6,895 nt of DNA from Planctomycetaceae bacterium (GTDB taxonomy: Bacteria > Planctomycetota > Planctomycetia > Planctomycetales > Planctomycetaceae), in NCBI GenBank assembly GCA_015487825.1, contig WFOZ01000189.1:1-6895 (forward strand), in the 5' to 3' direction. A program made the translations under genes and the position numbers. How positions within the stretch are numbered: the stretch's first letter is position 1; every line of letters begins with the position of its first letter. Shown here piece after piece: positions 1 through 6,184 of this stretch. A model generated the notes under the pieces. That model saw nothing but the letters and a program-made list of their open reading frames with translations, had not been told where the DNA came from and made no database searches.

Positions 1-809
1 ATACGAAAACACCGCTTTGGGGATACGCGGCTCATCCGTTAATTGATGGGAACCGCCTTATTTGCGTTGTCGGCGGTGCGGGTAGTCATGCGGTTGCTTT
101 TGATATCAATACCGGCAAAGAAATCTGGAAGACAATCACATCCTCGACACAAGGGTATGCTCCGCCGGTGATAATGGAAATTGCGGGCGTAAGGCAATTG
201 ATACTGTTTCATCCCGAAGCGGTTGCTTCGGTCAATCCGGAAACGGGGAAGCTTTACTGGTCGGAAAAATATTCAGCGACCAATGGTTCAACCATCATGA
301 CGCCGGTTCGCTCGGGCAACTTGCTGTATACGGGAGGCTTCAGCAAGAAAAATATTTTGATCGAACTTTCACAAGACCAGCCTGCTGCGAAAACTCTTTG
401 GAAAGATAAACCACGCGCAGCTATCGCAGCGATTAACGTGCAGCCGTTTGTTGTTGGAAAAACCGTTTACGGATTTGATCAGACCGGATATCTGTTCGCA
501 ATGGAAATGGCAACCGGCGAAAGAATCTGGCAATCAACCAAACCGATTAATTCCAAACGCCCTCAAGGCTCGGCAACCGCGTTCATTATTAAAAATGGAG
601 ATCGTTTCTGGATGTTCAACGAACGGGGCGAACTGTTAATCACAAAACTTTCACGAGAAGGATACGAAGAAATCGATCGGGCTAAAGTGATCAAGCAAAC
701 CAACACCGCCTTCGGCAGAGATGTCGTCTGGTCGCCCCCCGCCTGGGCAAATCGCAAAGTTTATCTTCGCAACGATGAAGAATGTTTGTGTATCGATCTG
801 GCAAAATGA
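1..809 (+). CDS. PQQ-like beta-propeller repeat protein, 5' part missing
   Basis: This reading frame is open from the left edge (first full codon at 3) to the TGA at 807-809, leaving 268 visible residues; the true start and any signal peptide lie outside the window. Blade-type repeats of the form (D/N)xxTGxxxW recur: AFDINTGKEIW at about residues 32-42, SVNPETGKLYW at 76-86 and AMEMATGERIW at 166-176. A last strand, ending CIDLAK, closes the protein. This is the quinoprotein-dehydrogenase-like / BamB-like propeller fold. In planctomycetes such proteins are numerous, usually secreted or periplasmic, and mostly of unknown function. The visible part carries no catalytic or cofactor-binding signature, so binding of PQQ cannot be claimed; a scaffold or sugar/protein-binding propeller is equally possible. 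It converges on the acyltransferase gene, 83 bp away, and no clear terminator lies between them. The family call is firm, the function unknown. Confidence 0.85.
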   Translation, partial: TKTPLWGYAAHPLIDGNRLICVVGGAGSHAVAFDINTGKEIWKTITSSTQGYAPPVIMEIAGVRQLILFHPEAVASVNPETGKLYWSEKYSATNGSTIMTPVRSGNLLYTGGFSKKNILIELSQDQPAAKTLWKDKPRAAIAAINVQPFVVGKTVYGFDQTGYLFAMEMATGERIWQSTKPINSKRPQGSATAFIIKNGDRFWMFNERGELLITKLSREGYEEIDRAKVIKQTNTAFGRDVVWSPPAWANRKVYLRNDEECLCIDLAK

Positions 810-892
810 AACGTAAGATGCGCAGGATCTCTCACTTGCGGCCCTTGCTGCTTAGGTCGGGGTATGACTCAGTCTATACAACTCTTTAATTT

Positions 893-1555
893 CTATTTGT
901 TGACTAATTCAGCCGCAAGGTCGTTTATTTTATCCATCTCTTTTTGAATTCCGTCTTTATATTTCTGGAGAGAATCGGTATCCAGCTCGGGCGGAACTTC
1001 GGCGGGGGCGGCCATGAGCAGATAGATTTTTGCGAATGGTTTGGGGATGACCAGATCGGTCCAGCTTCCTTTGATTTTCCAGCAACGCGTGCATGAAAAA
1101 GCGGTTGGAATGATGGCACGACCAGTTCGAGAGGCCAGATAGGTGATGCCGACCGACATTTCCCGACGCGGGCCACGCGGACCATCGGGAGTGATGACGA
1201 TGTGCTTGTTTTCAGCCGTCTTAATCAATTCGCGGATCGCTCCCGGACTGATGCGGTTGGTCGAACCACGTATAGTCGACATCCCGACGAGTCGTAACAC
1301 ATGGGCTACCATCGAACCATCAGTATGCCGACTCGTCAACGCAGCCGAGCGACGATGCTTGCCGGCAAAGGTCGGAATGAGCATCGAATCGTGCCAGACA
1401 CTGTAAAAGAAACTCTCTTTCGTATCCGGCGAATAAGGATTGGTACCGGGGACGCTTTCACGAACTTCAATTCGCAACGTACGGAACAGCAACCACATTC
1501 CAGCAGTGAACACAACGGCTTGAAGTTTGATCAATAATGGACTGTCTAATTTCAA
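893..1555 (-). CDS. DUF374 lysophospholipid acyltransferase-family protein
   Basis: The 220-residue product has the layout of DUF374 acyltransferases, relatives of PlsC/LpxL-type enzymes that move acyl chains onto lipid acceptors at the inner membrane. A hydrophobic N-terminal segment (about 8-28, ending LFRTLRIEV) precedes WHDSMLIPTF (54-63), whose H55 and D56 are the probable catalytic region, though the classic HX4D spacing is absent. Next come RGSTNR (96-101), the strongly conserved ITPDGPRGPR (121-130) and the acceptor-side IIPTAF (148-153). The start is a TTG: in the same frame the next upstream stop is only four codons away and no ATG or GTG lies between. A GGA about 8 nt upstream is a weak ribosome site. 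Met20 is an alternative start but would cut into the family-typical N-terminus. The donor and acceptor lipids cannot be read from sequence. It seems to be transcribed apart from the CNNM operon. Confidence 0.86.
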   Translation of the reverse strand: MKLDSPLLIKLQAVVFTAGMWLLFRTLRIEVRESVPGTNPYSPDTKESFFYSVWHDSMLIPTFAGKHRRSAALTSRHTDGSMVAHVLRLVGMSTIRGSTNRISPGAIRELIKTAENKHIVITPDGPRGPRREMSVGITYLASRTGRAIIPTAFSCTRCWKIKGSWTDLVIPKPFAKIYLLMAAPAEVPPELDTDSLQKYKDGIQKEMDKINDLAAELVNK

Positions 1556-1604
1556 ACCGTTTTTCCATCAATAAAGAGGCAAGTTCCACCACATCACGCG
1601 AGAG

Positions 1605-1632
1605 ATTATAGCACGAAGCAAATCTGCGTCTA
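1605..1632 (-). promoter_or_regulatory. Candidate sigma70-type promoter for the acyltransferase gene
   Basis: Read on the minus strand, a perfect TATAAT (forward 1605-1610) lies 16 bp downstream of TAGACG (forward 1627-1632), which matches four of six bases of TTGACA. Transcription would begin near 1598 and give a leader of roughly 43 nt before the TTG start. A second TATAAT at forward 1669-1674, inside GGAC-TATAAT-GTCC, has only a poorly spaced CTGACA upstream (19 bp) and is less likely. Planctomycete promoter consensus is poorly known, so this is a motif match only. Confidence 0.4.
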
Positions 1633-1637
1633 TCGCG

Positions 1638-1655
1638 AAAAAGTTGAAGCAACTT
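1638..1655 (-). terminator. Weak candidate terminator of the CNNM/permease operon
   Basis: On the minus strand, AAGTTG-CTT-CAACTT forms a 6-bp stem with a 3-nt loop and runs into a short T tract, about 40 bp after the stop of the shorter CNNM gene. The placement is right for the end of the three-gene operon, but the stem is short and AT-rich and the T run (five, partly within the stem) is modest. It may be a weak terminator or a chance hairpin. Confidence 0.3.
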
Positions 1656-1695
1656 CATACAGATGGACATTATAGTCCCGAAGAGACGATGGATG

Positions 1696-2694
1696 TCAGA
1701 CAGAGGGCAAGGAACCAACCGAGTTGCCTCCCTGTAAAATTGATTCTGCGAGGATGCGGCGTCTGACGATGCCGATTAACTGCTGGTCCTGGTAGACGGC
1801 TCCCACATCGGCGTTCTGTTCCTGCAATGTAAGGAGTGCTTCCAGACGAGAGTATTTCTCGGGAATAATCGGGGATGTATGTTTGAGGTGATTCAACGGG
1901 GCTTTCGAGAGAAGTAATTCTGCCACCTGAAAATAACTCGGCGGTTCGGAAGAATCGCCTTCATCAGCAACCACAATTTCAACCAGTCCCAGTGACTGAG
2001 CATGCTCAAGCAGCTTCGCCCGGGAAGGTGTCTGCTCAAAACTGATCGCCACTTCTTTCGGAGTCACGATGGCTCCCAACGGCAGATTGGCATTTTGAAA
2101 CACACCGTGCATTAAATCGTGCTGGACCGAAGTCAATACACCCTCATCATGTCCGCGACCGATCACATTGGCTAAAGGTCGTCTGCCTAAAATTTTCAAA
2201 AGAGGCTGTTGTTGAGCTCCTCCCAGTTTTTGAAGCAGGCCTGTCAACAACATCAAAGGCCAACTCAGAGGTAATAGAAGCCAGTGAATGATTCGAAAAA
2301 GGGTAAAATAACGTTTCAGCATTAATAAAGGGGCGCGGTAGTGGAGTGTTTTCGGGAGCAGTTCGCCAAAAATAAAGATGATTGGCGAAACGCATACCGT
2401 AATACTTACCTCTGCAACTTCGGTCAAATCACCCAGAAACAACACAGCGCCATAACCGATCGCATAAGTCGTAATGTAATTGGCCAGATTATTCCCGATA
2501 AGAATGGTTGCAACAAATGTGGAAGGGTCTCGAACATAATTCAGAATTTTTTGCGACAGGGAATCGCCGGTTTGTGCATCGATATTCAGCCGTAATTTAC
2601 TCGCCCGGTAAAATGCCGTTTCGGTTCCACTGAAGAAAGCCGACAGTCGCACACCGAAAAGAAACAGAAGCAGAACGCCAAGAAATTCAATCAC
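1696..2694 (-). CDS. Short CNNM (DUF21) protein with degenerate CBS region, no CorC_HlyC domain
   Basis: This 332-residue membrane protein has a clear CNNM transmembrane domain: TM1 ending in the hallmark SAFFSGTETAF (18-28), a second membrane segment with GNNLANY (67-73), and a third ending in FGELLPKTL (109-117). The Ser/Thr, Asn and Glu of these three motifs match the positions used for Mg2+ coordination in CorC/CNNM proteins, so ion binding is plausible. Residues about 205-320 look like a diverged CBS pair (AVYQDQQLIGIV near 299-310). The protein stops there, without the C-terminal CorC_HlyC domain, about 100 residues short of its neighbour. The start is GTG, chosen because GTGA overlaps the stop of the upstream gene by 4 bp and a strong AAGGAG lies 5 nt before it. 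It is probably co-translated with the full-length CNNM protein and may be its partner. Whether it transports or regulates is unknown. Confidence 0.88.
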   Translation of the reverse strand: MIEFLGVLLLFLFGVRLSAFFSGTETAFYRASKLRLNIDAQTGDSLSQKILNYVRDPSTFVATILIGNNLANYITTYAIGYGAVLFLGDLTEVAEVSITVCVSPIIFIFGELLPKTLHYRAPLLMLKRYFTLFRIIHWLLLPLSWPLMLLTGLLQKLGGAQQQPLLKILGRRPLANVIGRGHDEGVLTSVQHDLMHGVFQNANLPLGAIVTPKEVAISFEQTPSRAKLLEHAQSLGLVEIVVADEGDSSEPPSYFQVAELLLSKAPLNHLKHTSPIIPEKYSRLEALLTLQEQNADVGAVYQDQQLIGIVRRRILAESILQGGNSVGSLPSV

Positions 2695-3989
2695 GATTTC
2701 TCCTTCTCGGCTTTACGCTTCTGTTTAACAGGTTCAGCAAGGACGCGAATTCTACTGTGATCTTTCACCTCAATCACACGGAAATTCCACTTTTTCCAGA
2801 CACATTCGTCCCCAACTTTCGGGAACTCTTTCAATTTCTGGTGCAGCAACCCGGCCAGCGTAATACTCTGTTCTTCTTCAGGATCAAATTCAATATTCAG
2901 ATACTGCGCCAAATACCGAAGAGTCGTTAATCCATCGAGATGATAAACGTTTTTATCAACTTCCAGCACCGCTTCCCGATTCAGAATTCTCCTCGCGCGA
3001 GAAGGAGAAGACGAAAAGATCGTGTCAAGTAAATCCTGTTGTGTCAGTACGCCAACTGTTTGACCGTATTCATCAACGATGGCTGCAACATGGCACAACT
3101 GGGTACGCATCGCATCCAAAGCAACAGCCGCATGGGCACACCAGGGCAGAAAAATGACCGATTCTCGAAACGATTCCAACTCCTGTTTTGCATTATAAAT
3201 CGTATCGGTCAGCCAGAACGCACCACTAACCTGATCAGTGCCACTTTCTACAATGGCCGCAAAGCCGCCAGCAGGCATCTTTTGTCCCAGATCCTGCCAG
3301 CTAACCGGTTCCGAAACCGTAATGTAAGTTCCACGCGGTCGCATAATTTCTTCGACCACAATTTCGGATAAGTCAAGTATATGATGCAGGATGCTTCTTT
3401 CATGAGCGATCATCTCGCTCGATTGCGAAGAGAGATCAACCGCTTTTTCCAGATCGTCTGCATCAAGAATCGTCTCTTCTTTCAGATCGGACCAGAACCC
3501 GCGCTGTAATCCGCGAGTTGTTATCTGCAGCATCGGAATAATTCGATCCAGCAACCTGACCGAAACCGATAACGGCCAGATCACCATTTGAGAAATCCGG
3601 CGAGGAAACGCAACGGCTAAACTTTTGGGAATCACTTCGCCGAACAGAATCAGGCTTGTCACTCCAGCCAGACTGATTCCCCAGGCCACTCCCTGAAACT
3701 CGGCGTTCATTAACCGGCGAGCCAAAACGACACTGATCGCAAAATACGAAAGGTTAACAACAAGATTCCAGAACAGAATGGCAGTCAGCAGACGTGTCGG
3801 ATGAGAAAGCAGCGAGAAGATTTGCAGTTCTGCGCGGCTGCCTGTGCGAAAGCGATGCAGATCATCACGCGAAAGAGAAAACAAGGCGGTTTCGCTACCG
3901 GAAAAGAAGCCGGAAACCACCGTCAATATCAACATCAGGCTGACCCCGGGCAACCACAGCGAAATCGAATTAAGCACATCGTGCAACAT
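2691..3989 (-). CDS. CNNM/CBS/CorC_HlyC family protein (putative Mg2+/divalent cation transporter)
   Basis: The 432-residue product has the complete architecture of the CorC/CNNM (formerly 'hemolysin-like') family. The CNNM domain (about 10-165) shows SGFFSGSETALFSLS (26-40), an Asn-containing second membrane helix (WNLVVNLSYF, 74-83) and FGEVIPKSLA (116-125). A CBS pair follows (about 210-330), with IMRPRGTYI (215-223) and the conserved IVDEYGQTVGVLTQQDLLD (304-322). A C-terminal CorC_HlyC domain (about 340-418) contains YHLDGLTTLRYL and GLLHQKLKEFPKVGD, and a short basic tail ends the protein. Characterised relatives handle Mg2+ efflux or resistance, with CBS domains sensing nucleotide-Mg2+; this is transferred by family, not shown here. 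The ATG at 3989 follows the permease stop by 18 bp and has only a weak, A-rich ribosome site, so expression may depend on readthrough from the permease. Its stop overlaps the GTG of the next, shorter CNNM gene. Confidence 0.92.
   Translation of the reverse strand: MLHDVLNSISLWLPGVSLMLILTVVSGFFSGSETALFSLSRDDLHRFRTGSRAELQIFSLLSHPTRLLTAILFWNLVVNLSYFAISVVLARRLMNAEFQGVAWGISLAGVTSLILFGEVIPKSLAVAFPRRISQMVIWPLSVSVRLLDRIIPMLQITTRGLQRGFWSDLKEETILDADDLEKAVDLSSQSSEMIAHERSILHHILDLSEIVVEEIMRPRGTYITVSEPVSWQDLGQKMPAGGFAAIVESGTDQVSGAFWLTDTIYNAKQELESFRESVIFLPWCAHAAVALDAMRTQLCHVAAIVDEYGQTVGVLTQQDLLDTIFSSSPSRARRILNREAVLEVDKNVYHLDGLTTLRYLAQYLNIEFDPEEEQSITLAGLLHQKLKEFPKVGDECVWKKWNFRVIEVKDHSRIRVLAEPVKQKRKAEKEKS
2700..2705 (-). 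promoter_or_regulatory. Strong ribosome binding site of the short CNNM gene
   Basis: AAGGAG on the minus strand lies 5 nt upstream of the GTG start and inside the 3' end of the preceding coding sequence, which ends KAEKEKS. With the GTGA stop/start overlap it fixes the start and indicates translational coupling of the two CNNM genes. Confidence 0.7.
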
Positions 3990-4007
3990 ATAATTTACGA
4001 AATCTTT

Positions 4008-5729
4008 TTACTTTTCGATGGTCGCCCGTCCCAGTGACATATCAAATTCACTGATTGCAGGAATGAGCATTGCTAAAGCGGTGAAACCGTACGCCAGACA
4101 AACACACAGGCAAACACTGAATGATTCCCCCAGCAAATACGCAGTGATCGCATAGAATGTTCCAAAAGGAAGAACGCCGGCTGCAAGCGTGAGTGCATTG
4201 GACGGGTTTTTGTGTGTTAACGAAGCCCACAATCCAATGGAGCCTCCCACGATGAAAATCAGAAAGCTGGGCAACTGTAACGCGAATGAAGATCGCGCTT
4301 CGACTATTAAGACCATGCAGATAAAGATGCCGACAAACAGAAAGAAGATTGTTCCCAGACTGTTGGAAATAGCGGTGCGTGAATTATCGAAACTGATGGC
4401 AGAGTGCATGCCAAGCATCGCTGCAAATAAAGCCAGCATCAAATAGCCGGCGGTCACATAAAAAGCCTGAGTCGCTCCAATCCCACCCTGAGAATAAATC
4501 AGTCCCAGAAAAATCAGAGGAAGCAGAATCGCCTCTTTCGCATTGTAAAAGACACCGGCCAGCTTCCCGAGAATGAAATCTTTGGCGGTAATTTCTGTCG
4601 CCAACAACACTTCCAGAGTTTGCCCATCCCGCTCTCCGGTGATTGAGGTCACCGCCTGAGCGTTGATCAACATCAGCGACATCAGACCAAGCAGAATAAA
4701 TCCCAGTCCCTGCCAGGAAATCATACCCATCACTAACTCTGCAGAGTCTGCACTACCTAAAACTGCGTAGCCGATCAGAATCGAAAAAAGTAAATACGCC
4801 AGTTTAATGAGCACAATTTTCCGACCATACGCCCGGGTCATAATCTCTCGCCAGATTATCGGCTGATTCCAGACTCTGCGAGCCTGCCGCGTTCGTCCGC
4901 CTGTCTCATCTTCTTTGACGGCGACAAAAACAGATCGGGAAGGATTCCAACGGCGAAGATTGAAAATAGTCGCCAGATTCAAAATCAACGCGACCCCAAC
5001 CAGCACACTTAACGTATTCCAAAGTGAAAGATCTTCGATGCGAGTGATGCGTCCGGTCGAAAATGGGCTGACAACTTCTGCCAGCGCGCGATACGGATCG
5101 AGTGCCCCGATCCATATGCCTGCCGGTGAATTTGAACCGACTGCAAAGGTAACCATTTCGACAATCGCTAAAAAGGCAACCATGCCCAGCAAACTGATAG
5201 CGAGCGTCTGAAATGTTTTTTCCCGCCAGAACGCAACCAGCACTCCCCAACTTCCCGCTGCATAAATCGCGGCTCCGGTAATTGCAATCGCCCAGACAAT
5301 CTGAACCTGACTGACTCCTCCCAGAACAGAAACAAATACAAACAGCGGAATCGAACAGCAAAGCAGGACAAGCACATTGAGTAAACTGGCAAGCAACTTG
5401 CCAATCACCAGTTCGCGGTCTTTCAGGTCGGTCATCAAAAGTAAAATGAGAGTTCGCCGATCTTTTTCAGAGGCGACATTCCCAGCTGAAAACAGCAGGC
5501 TTGCGAATAGAAGCAGAGTTAACTGCACAAACGCAAAGATCTGAAAAATATAGGCACCGAATCGGGCGGTCGCCCCAATGCTGCGATACTGCTGCCAACC
5601 GAACGTTGCCTGAGAGGCGGTGTACAACAGAACGAAAAAGGCAAAGAGATACCCTGCACGAATCGCATAAGATTTAAGCTGCCGCGGTGCTGTTAAAGCT
5701 TCACGGGAGAATATCGGTCCAGCTAACAA
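4008..5729 (-). CDS. ABC-2 type permease with internal duplication (two fused halves)
   Basis: This 573-residue, very hydrophobic protein belongs to the ABC-2/NosY-like permease group ('multi-copper enzyme maturation' type), the membrane part of ABC exporters. It is built of two related halves. GPIFSREALTAPRQ at 4-17 corresponds to QPIIWREIMTRAYG at 289-302. SEKDRRTLILLLMTDL (87-102) followed by IGKLLASLLN corresponds to GERDGQTLEVLLATEI (365-380) followed by LGKLAGVFYN. Each half has about six membrane segments; a soluble linker lies at about 258-288. One chain could therefore supply both membrane domains of an exporter. The start is TTG: the only in-frame upstream ATG is followed at once by TAA, and GAGGGGA lies 5 nt before the TTG. 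No ATPase is encoded in this window, so the partner must lie elsewhere. The substrate is unknown. It is the first gene of an operon with two CNNM proteins. Confidence 0.88.
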   Translation of the reverse strand: MLAGPIFSREALTAPRQLKSYAIRAGYLFAFFVLLYTASQATFGWQQYRSIGATARFGAYIFQIFAFVQLTLLLFASLLFSAGNVASEKDRRTLILLLMTDLKDRELVIGKLLASLLNVLVLLCCSIPLFVFVSVLGGVSQVQIVWAIAITGAAIYAAGSWGVLVAFWREKTFQTLAISLLGMVAFLAIVEMVTFAVGSNSPAGIWIGALDPYRALAEVVSPFSTGRITRIEDLSLWNTLSVLVGVALILNLATIFNLRRWNPSRSVFVAVKEDETGGRTRQARRVWNQPIIWREIMTRAYGRKIVLIKLAYLLFSILIGYAVLGSADSAELVMGMISWQGLGFILLGLMSLMLINAQAVTSITGERDGQTLEVLLATEITAKDFILGKLAGVFYNAKEAILLPLIFLGLIYSQGGIGATQAFYVTAGYLMLALFAAMLGMHSAISFDNSRTAISNSLGTIFFLFVGIFICMVLIVEARSSFALQLPSFLIFIVGGSIGLWASLTHKNPSNALTLAAGVLPFGTFYAITAYLLGESFSVCLCVCLAYGFTALAMLIPAISEFDMSLGRATIEK

Positions 5730-5734
5730 TGCTT

Positions 5735-5741
5735 TCCCCTC
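5735..5741 (-). promoter_or_regulatory. Ribosome binding site fixing the TTG start of the permease
   Basis: GAGGGGA on the minus strand lies 5 nt before TTG. An upstream in-frame ATG is immediately followed by a stop codon, so this site and the TTG are the only reasonable initiation signal. Confidence 0.6.
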
Positions 5742-5761
5742 GATATATTACATAAAGAAAA

Positions 5762-5872
5762 ATGAGGAACAAAAAAAGAATGTATCATACATACGTCATT
5801 AAAATCGAATTCGTTGATGATTCTTCAACGCAGCTGGTTTATTCTGGTCACCAGGGACAAAATTGCATCTAA
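5762..5872 (+). CDS. Candidate 36-residue small protein (uncertain)
   Basis: An ATG at 5762 opens a 36-codon frame closed by TAA at 5870-5872; a second ATG is codon 7. The start is lysine/arginine-rich, and a middle stretch, YVIKIEFVDDSSTQLVYSG, has the alternating hydrophobic pattern of a beta-hairpin. A plus-strand terminator lies about 80 bp downstream, so a transcript through this ORF would end properly. Against it, the ribosome site is poor (A-rich, no GGAG), the ORF overlaps the putative permease promoter palindrome, and frames this short arise by chance. I do not recognise any family. Confidence 0.18.
   Translation: MRNKKRMYHTYVIKIEFVDDSSTQLVYSGHQGQNCI
5780..5792 (-). promoter_or_regulatory. 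Palindrome overlapping a candidate -10 of the permease operon
   Basis: The 13-bp sequence ATGTAT-C-ATACAT is a perfect inverted repeat around one central base. On the minus strand it contains TATGAT (forward 5784-5789), a five-of-six match to a -10 element that would give a leader of roughly 45-50 nt for the permease gene. No good -35 lies at the usual distance. A palindrome over a -10 element would suit a repressor site, but this is inference from one copy. Confidence 0.3.
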
Positions 5873-5950
5873 TGGGTATTTTCGCAAAATTGAAAAAATC
5901 ACGTAACTATCAAGCACTCAGAATACTCCACATCCCCCTGCCTCGGCAAC

Positions 5951-5978
5951 GAGTGAACTCTGTTTTTCACTCTTTTTT
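5951..5978 (+). terminator. Rho-independent terminator on the plus strand
   Basis: GAGTGAA (5951-5957) and TTCACTC (5966-5972) form a perfect 7-bp stem around an 8-nt loop, followed directly by six Ts (5973-5978). The T tract is only on the plus-strand side, so the signal acts rightwards. No recognised plus-strand gene lies in front of it: everything from 893 to 5729 is on the minus strand. It must therefore end a small transcript that starts within the divergent region, end antisense transcription, or act in a lutA leader about 205 bp before its start codon. Confidence 0.6.
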
Positions 5979-6031
5979 AGACTTCCCCACCCGATTATCC
6001 CGCACAACTTGAAGCGATTGCAATACAGAGT

Positions 6032-6084
6032 GGTGAAATCGCCCATTTCTTATTATTGTGAGATAAAAATGGGCACGATTCATC
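6032..6084 (+). repeat. Imperfect hairpin upstream of lutA
   Basis: GCCCATTT (6041-6048) and AAATGGGC (6067-6074) are perfect inverted repeats around an 18-nt AT-rich loop containing TTATTATTGTGAG. Pairing continues outward after a 2-nt bulge (AATC 6037-6040 with GATT 6077-6080) and again after a 1-nt bulge, reaching about 6032 and 6084. No T tract follows, so it is not a terminator. It may be an operator or a leader-RNA structure. Confidence 0.4.
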
Positions 6085-6100
6085 TGGAGTTCACGATTCA
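6074..6100 (+). repeat. Direct repeat CACGATTCA, two copies
   Basis: CACGATTCA occurs at 6074-6082 and 6092-6100, 18 bp apart, which places both on nearly the same face of the helix. A degenerate inverted copy (GGTGAAATCG, 6032-6041) matches the reverse complement of CGATTCACC at 6094-6102 with one extra A. The spacing and position 85-110 bp before lutA suit binding sites for a transcription factor, but no regulator can be named. Confidence 0.35.
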
Positions 6101-6184
6101 CCGTGCTTTGGTTGAATATTTCGCTCAAGCAGTTTTTCCCTCGATGCACTGCGCCACTACATTGTTCGAATAGAAAACGGTTTT

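Larger units (their letters stand above)
5730..6184. other. Divergent intergenic region between the permease operon and lutA
   Basis: These 455 bp separate two divergent transcription units and are visibly more AT-rich than the flanking genes. They hold the permease promoter and palindrome, a 36-codon ORF candidate on the plus strand (5762-5872), small inverted repeats (CGTTGA/TCAACG at 5812-5830; CTGG/CCAG at 5844-5854), a plus-strand terminator (5951-5978), and a hairpin with direct repeats (6032-6100) in front of lutA. I found no sigma70-like promoter for lutA that I would defend. The region is larger than two simple promoters need, so an unannotated small RNA or small protein gene is possible. 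Confidence 0.6.

Noticed and set aside
810..892. Possible bidirectional terminator between the convergent propeller and acyltransferase genes
   Set aside because: Only 4-bp stems (CGCA/TGCG) and the short GACTCAGTC near-palindrome are present, without a T tract on either side.
1467..1718. An 83-residue minus-strand frame with an ATG at 1566-1568 just before the acyltransferase start
   Set aside because: It reads through the acyltransferase N-terminus in another frame and ends in unconserved sequence; the DUF374 N-terminal pattern (LLIKLQ...LLFRTLRIEV) is in the TTG-started frame. No sign of a frameshift is needed.
4906..5361. A 151-residue minus-strand frame rich in Cys, Ser and Arg inside the permease gene
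   Set aside because: It is a shadow of the permease coding sequence, with low-complexity composition typical of an alternative frame.
5858..5892. CAAAATTG repeated at 5858-5865 and 5885-5892
   Set aside because: An 8-bp AT-rich direct repeat in AT-rich sequence is easily due to chance and has no linked signal.
5953..6094. Complementarity between GTGAACTC (5953-5960, terminator left arm) and GAGTTCAC (6087-6094), suggesting an antiterminator
   Set aside because: The pairing partner lies 130 nt downstream of the terminator, so it would be made too late to prevent termination, and an 8-bp match is expected by chance in a region of this size.
5967..6149. A 60-residue minus-strand frame in the divergent region
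   Set aside because: It has no ribosome site, no recognisable pattern, and crosses the hairpin and repeat elements; it is most likely a chance frame in AT-rich sequence.
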